A stretch of DNA of 64,000 nucleotides, taken from an uncultured Clostridia bacterium. Lineage in GTDB: Bacteria; Bacillota; Clostridia; Christensenellales; UBA1242. The stretch is from the NCBI GenBank assembly GCA_944380265.1, contig CALWGY010000007.1:1-64000 (forward strand), in the 5' to 3' direction. Positions 1-8,151 of the stretch are shown here, piece by piece. Position 1 is the stretch's first letter, and each line of letters begins with the position of its first letter. The translations under genes were made by a program, and so were the position numbers. The notes under the pieces are model-generated. The model made no database searches and was not told the origin of the DNA. It saw nothing but the letters and a program-made list of their open reading frames with translations.

Positions 1-300
1 TCCTGTCGGACTCAGACCGCAAACAAGTTGCTCCCGGCTTGTCGTTCGCTTCGCTCTCTTGCTAAAAACTTGCCACAGGCAACTTTTCTTAACGCGTCGG
101 TCCTGTCGGACTCAGACCGCAAACAAGTTGCTCCCGGCTTGTCGTTCGCTTCGCTCTCTTGCTAAAAACTTGCCACAGGCAACTTTTCTTAACGCGTCGG
201 TCCTGTCGGACTCAGACCGCAAACAAGTTGCTCCCGGCTTGTCGTTCGCTTCGCTCTCTTGCTAAAAACTTGCCACAGGCAAGTTTTCTTAACGCGTCGC
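1..300. repeat. three tandem copies of a 100-bp GC-rich repeat
   Basis: The 10-mer tcctgtcgga recurs at 1, 101 and 201, so the period is exactly 100 bp. Copies 1 and 2 look identical. Copy 3 differs at 283 (G instead of C) and 300 (C instead of G). The unit is about 53% GC in a genome that is otherwise strongly AT-rich, so it is compositionally foreign. Copy 3 is followed by a decayed partial start of a fourth unit and then a terminator hairpin. Open frames across the repeat look spurious. The window may begin inside the array, so the true copy number is unknown. I infer an interspersed or minisatellite-like intergenic repeat family; its function is unknown. Confidence 0.95.
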
Positions 301-316
301 CCCTTCGGCACCAAGC

Positions 317-350
317 AAAAATAGTAACCTTTGTGGGTTACTATTTTTTT
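317..350. terminator. bidirectional-looking intrinsic terminator
   Basis: A 13-bp stem (317-329 with 336-348) and a 6-nt loop sit at the 3' end of the minus-strand ABC-F gene. T-runs flank the stem on both strands, so it could stop transcription from either side. Confidence 0.8.
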
Positions 351-359
351 ATAATTTTT

Positions 360-2012
360 TTATTTTTCTTGTTTTAGTTTTTTCAACTTTTGTTCTTTGT
401 AATAATCATAATTGCCAACATATTCAGTTGTTTCGCCACCACAAAATTCAATAACTTTGTCGGCAAACTTGTTAATAAAAAACCTATCGTGGCTAACAAA
501 AATAAGTGTTCCATCAAAACTTTCAATTGCATCTTCCAAAACTTCTTTTGTGGGAATGTCTATGTGGTTTGTTGGTTCATCAAAAATTAAAGTGTTAATT
601 TTTTGTTGCAAAAGTTCGGCAAGTTTAACCCTGATTTTTTCGCCACCACTCAAATTTTCTACTTTTTTGTTAACATCTTCTTTATAAAACTGAAATTTTG
701 CTAAAATTCGGCGTGCTTGTTGTTCGTTAAGTGCAAGTTCTTCCTTAAAATATTCAAGCAAACCTTGTTTTCCATTTTTAAATTCTATAATTTGTGGTAA
801 ATACCCCACTTTAACGCTTGGTCCAACAAACACTTCACCCAAAACTTGCAAGTCTTGTTTTCCCATAACAGTTTTTATAAATGTGGATTTTCCACTTCCG
901 TTTGCACCAATTAATGCAACTTTTTCTTTTGCACAAATGTTCACATTAACATTTTTTAAAATTGTTTTTCCGTTAGGAACAACAACTGTTAAATTTTTTG
1001 TGCTAACAATGGTTTTACTCGATTTTTTGTCTTCCTTAAAACCAACATCAATCTTTTTTGTTTCCTTTGGTCTTTGCACTGCATTTTTTTTGATACGGTC
1101 AAGTTGTGTTTGCAACGAATGTGCTCTGTCACAAAGTGTGGAACTGTTTGTTGCCATTCCACGTTCAGAAAAATATTTAATGCGTTCTTCCAACCTTTTA
1201 ATTATTAGTTGTTGGTTTTTATAGTCTGCCATTTGTTTTTCAAATTCACGCTCAACTTCCTGCAAATATCCAGAATAGTTGGTTGCATAAACTTTTGCAA
1301 AGCCATTATTAATTGCCAAAATTTTGTTTGACATTTTATCCAAAAAATATCGGTCATGCGAAACAATTACAGTTGCACCCTTAAACGATTTTATGTAACC
1401 TTCCAGCCACTCAATTCTGTCAATGTCTAAGTGGTTTGTTGGTTCATCTAACAAAAACAAATCTGGTTTGTTTAAAAGGGCTTTTGCCAGTTGCACAAGA
1501 GTTTTTTCGCCACCGCTTAAATTGTTGTAACTTTGGTGCAAAATGCTTTTATCAATTTTCAATCCTTCCACAACCGTGTTAATGTTAACTTCCACATCAT
1601 AACCACCCATAAGCGAAAACTGTTCAAGCAAGTTGCAATATTTCTCCATTAATTCATCATACTTGTTTTGTGGCATGGAAAGCAAAAGTTGTTGTTGCAT
1701 TTTGTTAAGCCTGTTTTCCATTTCGTTTATGGTTTTAAATGTTGACCTTAAAATTTGATACACTTCCCTTTCATCATTAACACTTGAACCAGTTTGATCC
1801 AAATATGAAACTCGTGCATCTTTTTTTATGTTAACAATCCCTTTGTCTGCCTTTTCAAGCCCAGCAATAATTTTTAGAAGTGTTGACTTTCCACAACCAT
1901 TTGGCCCAACAATGGAAATTGATTCACCTTCATTAAGCGAAAAAGAAACATCTTCAAAAAGCTGCCCATAACCAAAATTTTTTGATATTTTGTTAACATC
2001 TAGAATAATCAA
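360..2012 (-). CDS. ABC-F family ATPase (translation/ribosome-associated)
   Basis: This 550-residue protein has two ABC ATPase domains and no membrane segments, the layout of ABC-F proteins, which act on the ribosome E site in translation or antibiotic protection. Domain 1 has Walker A GPNGCGKST (residues 36-44), signature LSGGEK (165-170), Walker B LFLLDEPTNHLD and VSHDRYFL. Domain 2 has GANGSGKST (about 370), LSGGEK (about 457) and FDEPTNHID. A basic linker with a predicted coiled-coil character joins them. The start is TTG at 2012, chosen because gaggaaagg lies 3 nt upstream. The exact subfamily (YdiF, EttA, Uup or a resistance type) cannot be settled by eye. It is monocistronic and divergent from the next gene. 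Confidence 0.93.
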   Translation of the reverse strand: MIILDVNKISKNFGYGQLFEDVSFSLNEGESISIVGPNGCGKSTLLKIIAGLEKADKGIVNIKKDARVSYLDQTGSSVNDEREVYQILRSTFKTINEMENRLNKMQQQLLLSMPQNKYDELMEKYCNLLEQFSLMGGYDVEVNINTVVEGLKIDKSILHQSYNNLSGGEKTLVQLAKALLNKPDLFLLDEPTNHLDIDRIEWLEGYIKSFKGATVIVSHDRYFLDKMSNKILAINNGFAKVYATNYSGYLQEVEREFEKQMADYKNQQLIIKRLEERIKYFSERGMATNSSTLCDRAHSLQTQLDRIKKNAVQRPKETKKIDVGFKEDKKSSKTIVSTKNLTVVVPNGKTILKNVNVNICAKEKVALIGANGSGKSTFIKTVMGKQDLQVLGEVFVGPSVKVGYLPQIIEFKNGKQGLLEYFKEELALNEQQARRILAKFQFYKEDVNKKVENLSGGEKIRVKLAELLQQKINTLIFDEPTNHIDIPTKEVLEDAIESFDGTLIFVSHDRFFINKFADKVIEFCGGETTEYVGNYDYYKEQKLKKLKQEK

Positions 2013-2044
2013 TTTCCTTTCCTCTTAAATTTGTTGTTTTAATA

Positions 2045-2073
2045 ATTTAATAAAAATATAACAAAAATGTCAA
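2045..2073 (-). promoter_or_regulatory. promoter of the ABC-F gene
   Basis: On the minus strand TTGACA (2068-2073), a 17-nt spacer and TTAAAT (2045-2050) lie about 35 bp upstream of the TTG start. Confidence 0.6.
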
Positions 2074-2153
2074 ATTTTATGTTTGCTTTTAATTAATTTG
2101 AAACTTTTTAATTGTGCAAATTATATAATTTTTGTTAATTTTCATATATTTTA

Positions 2154-2182
2154 TTGACAATGTGTAAATTTTACACTATCAT
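2154..2182 (+). promoter_or_regulatory. sigma-A promoter with a palindrome between -35 and -10
   Basis: TTGACA (2154-2159), 17-nt spacer, TATCAT (2177-2182). The spacer holds a perfect inverted repeat gtgtaaa-t-tttacac (2162-2176), which is well placed to be a repressor operator. The regulator is not identified. Confidence 0.7.
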
Positions 2183-2212
2183 ACAAGTGTAATTAAAAAA
2201 GGGGGAAAATTG

Positions 2213-3313
2213 ATGAACAAAAAAGAAATTCACACCATTGTTTTAACTGGTGGACCATGTGCCGGAAAAAGCACTGCACTATCTAAAATTGAAAAACTTT
2301 TAACAAACCTTGGCTTTAATGTTTTGCTTGTTAACGAAACAGCTACCGAACTAATTTTAAATGGACTAACAATTAAGCGTTTTGGGCTTGTTTATTTTCA
2401 AAAAGTTTTAACTGAATATTTGTTACAAAAAGAAAACACCTATTTTGAAAGTGCAAAATTGATAAATGGAAAAACTGTTATTATTTGTGACCGTGGCGCA
2501 ATGGACGCAAAAGCATATGTTGGAGAAAAAATTTTTAAATCTATAATTAAAAATTTGCATTTAACCGAAACAGAACTTATGAACCGCTATGACGCTGTAA
2601 TTCACCTAACAACCGCAGCAGATGGTGCCGAAGAATTTTATTCAAACGAAAGCAACTCTGCCCGTTATGAGTCAATTGAGGAAGCCAAACTTGTTGACAA
2701 GGAAATTTTGAAAGCATGGACTGGTCACAACAAACTTAGAATTATTTCCAACAACGGCACTTTTGAAGACAAAATTAATGCGGTTTTGGAAACTGTTTGT
2801 TCAATTATTGGCGTTCCAAAACCAATGGAAATTGAAAGAAAATTTTTGATTGTTAAACCTGATTTTAATTACATTATTTCAAATTATGATGCAAAACACT
2901 ACAAAATTGTGCAAGACTATTTAATTAGCGAAAATAATATTGAACGCAGAGTTAGAAAAATTTTTAAACCTGATGGTTGCAACTATTATTACACTGAAAA
3001 ACGAAACATTTCCGACATAAAACGTTTTGAAGTTGAAAGGAAAATTTCCGAAAAAGAATATTTAACATATCTTGAATTTAAAGACCCAAACTTTAAAACG
3101 ATTGAAAAAGAAAGATTTTATTTTGTTTATAAAAACCAATATTTCGAACTTGACAATTACAGTTTTATGCCAGACACTGCAATTTTAGAACTTGAAATGG
3201 CAAACGAAAATCAAACCGCCATAATACCTGAATTTATTGATGTTTTAAAAGAAGTAACGTTCAATCCAAAATACAAAAACTATAACCTAGCAAAAATAAA
3301 TAAAAAACATTAA
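2213..3313 (+). CDS. P-loop NTPase (NadR/TTD14-like AAA_28) fused to a CYTH domain
   Basis: The N-terminal half (about residues 6-185) is a P-loop kinase/NTPase with Walker A GGPCAGKST near the start and the segment IICDRGAMDAKAY typical of the AAA_28 (NadR/Ttd14-like) group. The C-terminal half (from about residue 203) begins with MEIERKFL, the ExExK signature of CYTH (triphosphate tunnel) enzymes, followed by many charged strands. The same fusion is known in eukaryotic TTD14 proteins; substrates of the bacterial forms are not established. I chose ATG at 2213 because ggggg lies 7 nt upstream; TTG at 2210 is also in frame. It is monocistronic with its own promoter and terminator, and a palindrome in the promoter suggests repression. 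Confidence 0.85.
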   Translation: MNKKEIHTIVLTGGPCAGKSTALSKIEKLLTNLGFNVLLVNETATELILNGLTIKRFGLVYFQKVLTEYLLQKENTYFESAKLINGKTVIICDRGAMDAKAYVGEKIFKSIIKNLHLTETELMNRYDAVIHLTTAADGAEEFYSNESNSARYESIEEAKLVDKEILKAWTGHNKLRIISNNGTFEDKINAVLETVCSIIGVPKPMEIERKFLIVKPDFNYIISNYDAKHYKIVQDYLISENNIERRVRKIFKPDGCNYYYTEKRNISDIKRFEVERKISEKEYLTYLEFKDPNFKTIEKERFYFVYKNQYFELDNYSFMPDTAILELEMANENQTAIIPEFIDVLKEVTFNPKYKNYNLAKINKKH

Positions 3314-3362
3314 CACTATAACTAAAATTTCACGTAAAAACTTAAAATTATGTTAGCAAAAC

Positions 3363-3394
3363 AAAAAAAGTTGCACAAATATGCAACTTTTTTG
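3363..3394 (+). terminator. intrinsic terminator
   Basis: Stem aaaagttgca/tgcaactttt followed by a T-run, 50 bp after the P-loop/CYTH gene. Confidence 0.85.
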
Positions 3395-3469
3395 TTTAAT
3401 TATTTTTGTATTTATTATTTTTAGTGATATAATTAAATAGTTTTATTTTAACATTTAAGGAGAATCACA

Positions 3470-4231
3470 ATGAATCCAGAAGTTTTTGGCTGGCAACACT
3501 TAACCTATATTGCAATTTTTGTTGTTCTTGCAGTTGTAAGTTTGGTGTTAATTAAAAAATTTGTTAAAGATGAAAAGGTTTTAACAATTATAATCAAATC
3601 TGTTGCAGGAGCACTATTTCTAGCAATTTTGTGGAATAGAATTTCAATTGCAATAAAAAACAGCAACGCATTATACTTAATACCCGACACCTTTTGTGGT
3701 TTAAGTAGCACACTTTTATCACTTAGCGTTTTAATTGGTAAAAGAAATTGCGGATTTTTACACTTTATTTCCTACCTTGGCGGTGTTGGCGGTTTAATAA
3801 CCATAATTTACCCTGACTTTTTGGGTCAAAATCCATCATTTTTCTATCCACCAACAATTTCAGGTTTGCTACATCACACAATAATGTTTTATTTAGTTAT
3901 TTTAATGCTATTAACAAAATGGTTTGTTCCAACTCTTAAAAAATGGGCATGGTTACCTTTGGGACTTTGCTGTGTTATGACATATGGTTTGTTTTTAATG
4001 TCGGCACTAGGTTTTAGTGGTGCAATGAACATAACTGGTCCACTTTTGGAAGGAACAATTTTTAGTTGGTGGTTCACAGGAATTTTGTTAATTGCCCTTT
4101 CAACATTAATTATGTGTGCTTTTGATTACTTTAACATTTGGCGTAAAAATAAAAAATTAAAACCTTCAAACGAAAACAATATCGAACAAAACAACAATGA
4201 AAACCCAAAAACAGAAACCGAAGCAAAATAA
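3470..4231 (+). CDS. YwaF/TIGR02206-like integral membrane protein
   Basis: This 253-residue protein has about six or seven hydrophobic segments, conserved-looking WNR, LHH and GGVGG patches, and a polar Asn/Glu/Lys-rich tail from about residue 225. The pattern (short N-terminus beginning near FGWQHL, a central PDT.CGLS segment, then LLHHT) matches the YwaF/TIGR02206 (TMEM164-related) family, whose biochemical role in bacteria is unknown. ATG at 3470 follows aaggaga by 7 nt. It is a single-gene unit bounded by terminators on both sides. Family assignment is by recall of the pattern, not by search. Confidence 0.75.
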   Translation: MNPEVFGWQHLTYIAIFVVLAVVSLVLIKKFVKDEKVLTIIIKSVAGALFLAILWNRISIAIKNSNALYLIPDTFCGLSSTLLSLSVLIGKRNCGFLHFISYLGGVGGLITIIYPDFLGQNPSFFYPPTISGLLHHTIMFYLVILMLLTKWFVPTLKKWAWLPLGLCCVMTYGLFLMSALGFSGAMNITGPLLEGTIFSWWFTGILLIALSTLIMCAFDYFNIWRKNKKLKPSNENNIEQNNNENPKTETEAK

Positions 4232-4290
4232 ATATTTACAATGATTAATAAAAACCAACTTAAAAATTTAATGCAAAATTAAGTTAAAAT

Positions 4291-4323
4291 AAAAAGAGAA
4301 AGTTTTAAAACTCTCTTTTTTTA
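4291..4323 (+). terminator. intrinsic terminator
   Basis: Hairpin agagaaagtttt/aaaactctct with flanking A- and T-runs between two convergent genes; it may serve both. Confidence 0.75.
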
Positions 4324-4355
4324 AATATTAATTAAAAACATTATAAAAAACAATT

Positions 4356-5582
4356 TTAAATTAATCTTGTTCCTTTAATTCCATCTGCAAATCCGCAAGG
4401 AGCAGAGCAAACATAATTTGGAAATGTGCAACGTGAACCTTTTAAATATTTTTCTAACACTTGTGCCATTTCACTTTTTTGGTCTTTTAATGCTTTATAA
4501 TATTTATTTAAAGTTTCATTTGTTTGATTATCAATTTCAAGTTGTGCATTTGTGCATTTTCTTTCATAAAGTTTTAGCAAGAAATGATTAAGTGTTCCAA
4601 ATTCATTAATTGTTACCATTGTGCCAATTGGAACATTTTCTTCATTTTTCTTAATGTCGGTTAACCACTGTTTAACAAGTTTTTCATCTGACCTTATAAT
4701 TGGTGGTATGTAATATTCCCTAACATCAGGCAAGTCGTCAATGGAATAATCAATGGTGCGGTGGCGTTCTGCTTGTGCAAACTCAGCAAATGAACCTTTG
4801 TAACTTGTGGAATAAACACTTGGGCCAAAATGTGTTTCCGCTTTTGGTCCATTATTAATAAGATTCAAACCACTAACACCAAAACTTGCCATTTTTTTGC
4901 CGTGGTCTGAAAGTGTTTTATCAAAGTAAGGAAGAAGTTCAAGTTTTTCGCAAAACATTTTCATTTCTGGAATTAATTTTTCAAAAAACTTTGAGTGCTT
5001 TGGTTTTTCAATTTCGTGCTTAATATATCCATGAATGTAATTTAATTGCCTATATGAAACTGTGTGAACCATAATAACATTTTGTTCATAAACTGAGTTT
5101 AAATATCTAGCATTTTCTTGTGCAAGTTTTAAACATTTGTTATCAGTAAAAAAGTTTGGGAATTTTTCTGCATAAGTTTCTTTAATTTTTGTTTTAAAAA
5201 TTTCAACCCACTTATCATAAATTTTTTGTTTTTCTTCACTTAATGCAAGTTGTGTGTATCTGCCAGATTTTTCGCTTGTGTTATACCAACCCAAATTGTT
5301 AAGTGTCATGGCAAGTGCTTTACTTACATTTTCTAATTCTAGTGTTACAAAAACATGGTCGTAAACGCTGTGGTGTCCGTTGTTTTTTGTTTGATTAACT
5401 CTAGCAATGGTTTTTTCACGATTTTCATTGTTCAAATTTTCATATGTGCTTTTCATATAGCAAACGCCTGCATATTTGCCGCACATATCTTCAAACATTT
5501 CTTTTTTTGTTAGTTCACAATTTTTAAGCATTTCACTGTTTTGTTGTGCACTGCGTGTTTCAGCAATCAAATTAATTTCCAT
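4356..5582 (-). CDS. divergent, two-lobed ThyX-like (FAD-dependent thymidylate synthase family) protein
   Basis: The 408-residue product is about twice the usual ThyX length. The N-terminal half carries HHSVYDHVFVTLE (about residue 69), like the ThyX HxSxxEHxxFTF motif, followed by LGWYNTSEKSGRY where ThyX would have RHRxxSxxxxSxRY, so the first RHR is missing. The second half carries AEFAQAERHRTIDYS (about residue 275), which restores an RHR. I infer an internal duplication or a long-form ThyX homologue that could make dTMP from dUMP with FAD and methylene-THF, but catalysis is not certain. The C-terminus has several Cys residues. ATG at 5582 follows aggggaaaag. It is monocistronic. Confidence 0.65.
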   Translation of the reverse strand: MEINLIAETRSAQQNSEMLKNCELTKKEMFEDMCGKYAGVCYMKSTYENLNNENREKTIARVNQTKNNGHHSVYDHVFVTLELENVSKALAMTLNNLGWYNTSEKSGRYTQLALSEEKQKIYDKWVEIFKTKIKETYAEKFPNFFTDNKCLKLAQENARYLNSVYEQNVIMVHTVSYRQLNYIHGYIKHEIEKPKHSKFFEKLIPEMKMFCEKLELLPYFDKTLSDHGKKMASFGVSGLNLINNGPKAETHFGPSVYSTSYKGSFAEFAQAERHRTIDYSIDDLPDVREYYIPPIIRSDEKLVKQWLTDIKKNEENVPIGTMVTINEFGTLNHFLLKLYERKCTNAQLEIDNQTNETLNKYYKALKDQKSEMAQVLEKYLKGSRCTFPNYVCSAPCGFADGIKGTRLI

Positions 5583-5652
5583 AACCTTTTCCCCTTTTTA
5601 ATAACATTTTTCTAATACTAGCATTTAAAGTTTTTTAAGTCAAACATCAAAA

Positions 5653-5688
5653 ACAAAAAAAAATGAAGTTACAAAACTTTGTAACTTC
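5653..5688 (-). terminator. intrinsic terminator after gpr
   Basis: On the minus strand an 11-bp stem (78-88 with 65-75 of the 5600 block, i.e. 5665-5688) is followed by a long T-run. Confidence 0.75.
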
Positions 5689-5795
5689 CTATAAATTTTT
5701 TTTAATTTAATTAAATTTTGTTGTTAAAAAAAATGATACACTGCAAAATAAGTTAAAAAATTTTTAAGCAAAATTATTTATTTTAAAAAGGTTTT

Positions 5796-6632
5796 TTAAT
5801 GCCCCAAAATTGTTTTTTGTTCATCTAAACTATAATCGTTTAAAGCCATATTAATTGCACTTGCAACAACATAAGATGTTTTTTTTATGCTTGCTTCAAC
5901 ATCTTTAACAGTTAAAACCAAGTTGTTAAAATTTTGTTTTAATAATGTGTTAAAAATGGCTAAATTTTCATTTTTTTCAACACTTTGCATAGGACTTTGC
6001 ATAGCACTGTTTATTGCACTTTCAACAAAACTTTTTGCATAAACAACAAATGGCACTCCAATGGAAACAATGTTTGTTTTAATGGTTTTTTCGTTTATGC
6101 CTTTTCTTTTGTTTCCAACGCCTGCACCGGGATTAAAGCCACTGTTTGAAATTTGAAAATTTGTTACAAGTGTGTCGTATGAATTTGCGCACAAAGTGTC
6201 TAAAATAATTATTGCATCTGGTTTAATTATGCTTTGAACACTTTTAATTATGTCGGCACTTTCAATGCCAGTAAGACCAAACACACTTGTTGAAATTGCA
6301 CTAACCTCACATTTTGCATCAATCAAATTTCTGGTTGCAATTATGTGCTTTAAACACTCAGTTCCAAAACTGTCGGCACTAATGTGCCTGTTACCAAGCC
6401 CAACAACCAGCACTTTTTTGTAGCCCTTCAAAAAAACTTTTAATGTTTTGCAAAGTTCTTCAATTAAAAATTCTTCTTCCGTTAACGATTGAAACATTAA
6501 GTTTTTTGCATTAAACAAAACATAAGTATAACCTGAATCTAAAAACTTTTGTTTTGTTATGCCATATTTTAAGTTCATTTTTTTTCCATGCTTAATTTGT
6601 TCGCTATCAAATTCCGTAACTAACTCTGTCAT
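5796..6632 (-). CDS. gpr: germination protease GPR (spore protease, family A25)
   Basis: GPR degrades small acid-soluble spore proteins when spores germinate. The sequence has the family blocks KVLVVGLGNRHISADSFGT, STSVFGLTGIESADIIKSV, AIIILDTLCANS, and NSGFNPGAGVGNKRKGIN followed by SIGVPFVVYAK. Asp residues in ADSFG and LDTL align with the two aspartates proposed as catalytic. It is about 278 residues, shorter than the roughly 340-370 of Bacillus and Clostridium GPR, mainly at the ends. Position next to rpsT-holA-comEC matches the Firmicutes order. I chose ATG at 6632 because ggag lies 6 nt upstream; GTG at 6644 is in frame but overlaps that site. Confidence 0.9.
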   Translation of the reverse strand: MTELVTEFDSEQIKHGKKMNLKYGITKQKFLDSGYTYVLFNAKNLMFQSLTEEEFLIEELCKTLKVFLKGYKKVLVVGLGNRHISADSFGTECLKHIIATRNLIDAKCEVSAISTSVFGLTGIESADIIKSVQSIIKPDAIIILDTLCANSYDTLVTNFQISNSGFNPGAGVGNKRKGINEKTIKTNIVSIGVPFVVYAKSFVESAINSAMQSPMQSVEKNENLAIFNTLLKQNFNNLVLTVKDVEASIKKTSYVVASAINMALNDYSLDEQKTILGH

Positions 6633-6835
6633 TTTTAACTCCACAATGCATATTTAATTTTATTATGGCAAATTTTAGCAGTATTATTTTAAATTAACAT
6701 ATTAACATTTGTGCATAACAAAAATTATTTAATTAAAATAAATTTACAATTTTAAAACAATTTGTAGAAAAAACAAGAAAATTGATTTGTTATGGAAAAT
6801 AAAATTTAAAATGATAAAATTTTACGCATACAATA

Positions 6836-6865
6836 TTGAAAATATTCTGCTTGTCAATTTATAAT
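6836..6865 (+). promoter_or_regulatory. promoter of the 78-residue gene
   Basis: TTGAAA (6836-6841), 18-nt spacer, TATAAT (6860-6865), 30 bp before the start codon. Confidence 0.6.
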
Positions 6866-6895
6866 TGAGTTATAAAACAAGGGAGGATATTACAT

Positions 6896-7132
6896 ATGAA
6901 CAGTTGCACAATTACACAAAATTTTGGAAACATTATTTTACAATACATACTTATTTTAACTAAATGTGAAAAGTTACATACCAAACTTGAAGGATTATAT
7001 GCAAAAGCGAATAACACAAAGTTACGCATTAACAACAAAATATTTAAAATTAATGATGCCCTAAACAAATTGTTTGTTGAATTATTAAATTATCAATGGC
7101 TTATTGAACTTTTAGGCATTGCCACTTTTTAA
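6896..7132 (+). CDS. small protein of unknown function (78 residues)
   Basis: I do not recognise this protein. It has a promoter, a strong gggagg ribosome site 8 nt before ATG and its own terminator, so it is very likely a real gene. The sequence is Asn/Leu/Ile-rich and mostly helical by composition, with one Cys early and one about residue 24, a moderately hydrophobic N-terminal helix (NIILQYILILT) and no clear signal peptide. It sits on the opposite strand between gpr and rpsT, breaking the usual comEC-holA-rpsT-gpr run. It lacks the SASP signature, so a spore-protein role is only a guess from location. Confidence 0.75.
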   Translation: MNSCTITQNFGNIILQYILILTKCEKLHTKLEGLYAKANNTKLRINNKIFKINDALNKLFVELLNYQWLIELLGIATF

Positions 7133-7169
7133 CAATACATAATTAATTTTAACTAAAATTATTTTTTAA

Positions 7170-7208
7170 CTAAAAAAGAGCCTTATTTTTAGCATAAGGT
7201 TCTTTTTT
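7170..7208 (+). terminator. intrinsic terminator of the small gene
   Basis: Stem aagagccttat/ataaggttctt with a T-run. Confidence 0.85.
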
Positions 7209-7351
7209 GTTTTTGGTGCTTATGTGGTTTTTTAATTTAATGTATTAGTTAACAACTTTTTTAATTTTAAAATTAACAAAAAACCAAAACTGTATCTTGT
7301 TGTTCTTGCTTAAACAAAAAATTGTTATGTTTACGTTATTTAAGCAAAAAT

Positions 7352-7378
7352 AAAAAAAGTGCAATTTTGCACTTTTTA
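7352..7378 (-). terminator. intrinsic terminator of rpsT
   Basis: Stem aagtgcaa/ttgcactt flanked by A- and T-runs directly after the rpsT stop codon. Confidence 0.85.
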
Positions 7379-7380
7379 AA

Positions 7381-8022
7381 TTACTTTGTTGCTTTTTTAG
7401 CGGTTGATTTTTTAACAGTTTTCTTTTCTTCTGCTGCTTCTTCTTTAACAGCCTTTTTAGCAGTTGTTTTTGGTTCTGCTTTTTTGGTTGTTGCTTTTTT
7501 AGTAGCAGGTTTTTTAACTTCTTCTGTTGTTGTTTCAGCCTTTTTTGTGGTTGCTTTTTTAGCAGTTGTTTTTTTGGTTGTTGTTTTTGGTTCTGCAACT
7601 TTTTCTTCTTTTACTTCCTTTTTAGCAGCTGTTTTTGGTTCTGCTTTTTTGGTTGTTGTTTTCTTTGTTGCAGATTTTTTAACTTCAACTGGTTCTTCCA
7701 CTTTTTTAGGTTCTTCAACAACTTCAATGCCCTTTGGAGCTTCTGCTGCTTTAACTTCACCTTTTGCTTTTGCAAGAGCATAAGTTAAACGAGAAATTTT
7801 TCTAGAAGCATTGTTTTTGTGTAAAACACCTTTTGATGCAGCACTGTTAAGTAAACTAATAGTTTCTTTAAGTTTAGCCTCTGCTTCAACAAATTCACCA
7901 TTTGCAACTAGTGCACGGAATTTTTTTGTGTATGTTGCAATTGTTGTTTTAACCAATCTGTTTTCAGCTTTTTGGCGATTAATAACTTTAATACGTTTTT
8001 TTGCTGATTTAATGTTTGCCAC
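7381..8022 (-). CDS. rpsT: 30S ribosomal protein S20 with a long Lys/Ala/Thr-rich C-terminal tail
   Basis: Residues 1-88 are a normal S20 (MANIKSAKKRIKV, then ASRKISRLTYALAKA), a 16S rRNA-binding primary assembly protein. Residues from about 95 to 213 form a low-complexity tail made of repeats of TTKKA, TAKKA, PKT and short acidic EE patches, like histone-H1-type tails. Standard S20 is about 88 residues, so the tail more than doubles it. The frame is clean and the terminator follows at once, so the tail looks genuine. The start is GTG at 8022 with aaggag 7 nt upstream. It follows comEC-holA. The tail's role is unknown; extra rRNA or DNA binding is a guess. Confidence 0.95.
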   Translation of the reverse strand: MANIKSAKKRIKVINRQKAENRLVKTTIATYTKKFRALVANGEFVEAEAKLKETISLLNSAASKGVLHKNNASRKISRLTYALAKAKGEVKAAEAPKGIEVVEEPKKVEEPVEVKKSATKKTTTKKAEPKTAAKKEVKEEKVAEPKTTTKKTTAKKATTKKAETTTEEVKKPATKKATTKKAEPKTTAKKAVKEEAAEEKKTVKKSTAKKATK

Positions 8023-8151
8023 TTGTTTTCTCCTTAAAAATGTTCTTATTTTTTGAAATCTGCATTATTTTATCATATTAATTATATTAAAGCAAGAAAA
8101 ATTTTAAAATGTTATATTAATTTTTTGCTTTAATTCTTAATTTTTTTGAAT

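Noticed and set aside
1..300. CRISPR-like array
   Set aside because: Units are contiguous 100-bp copies without unique spacers, and the repeat is longer than any CRISPR repeat.
59..377. open frames of 68 and 72 residues across the tandem repeat
   Set aside because: They are translations of the 100-bp repeat with no ribosome site; two overlapping nearly identical frames at 100-bp spacing are an artefact of the repeat.
7322..7783. 153-residue hydrophobic frame on the plus strand opposite rpsT
   Set aside because: It is the antisense shadow of the Lys/Ala/Thr-rich S20 tail; the rpsT frame is longer and has start, ribosome site and terminator.
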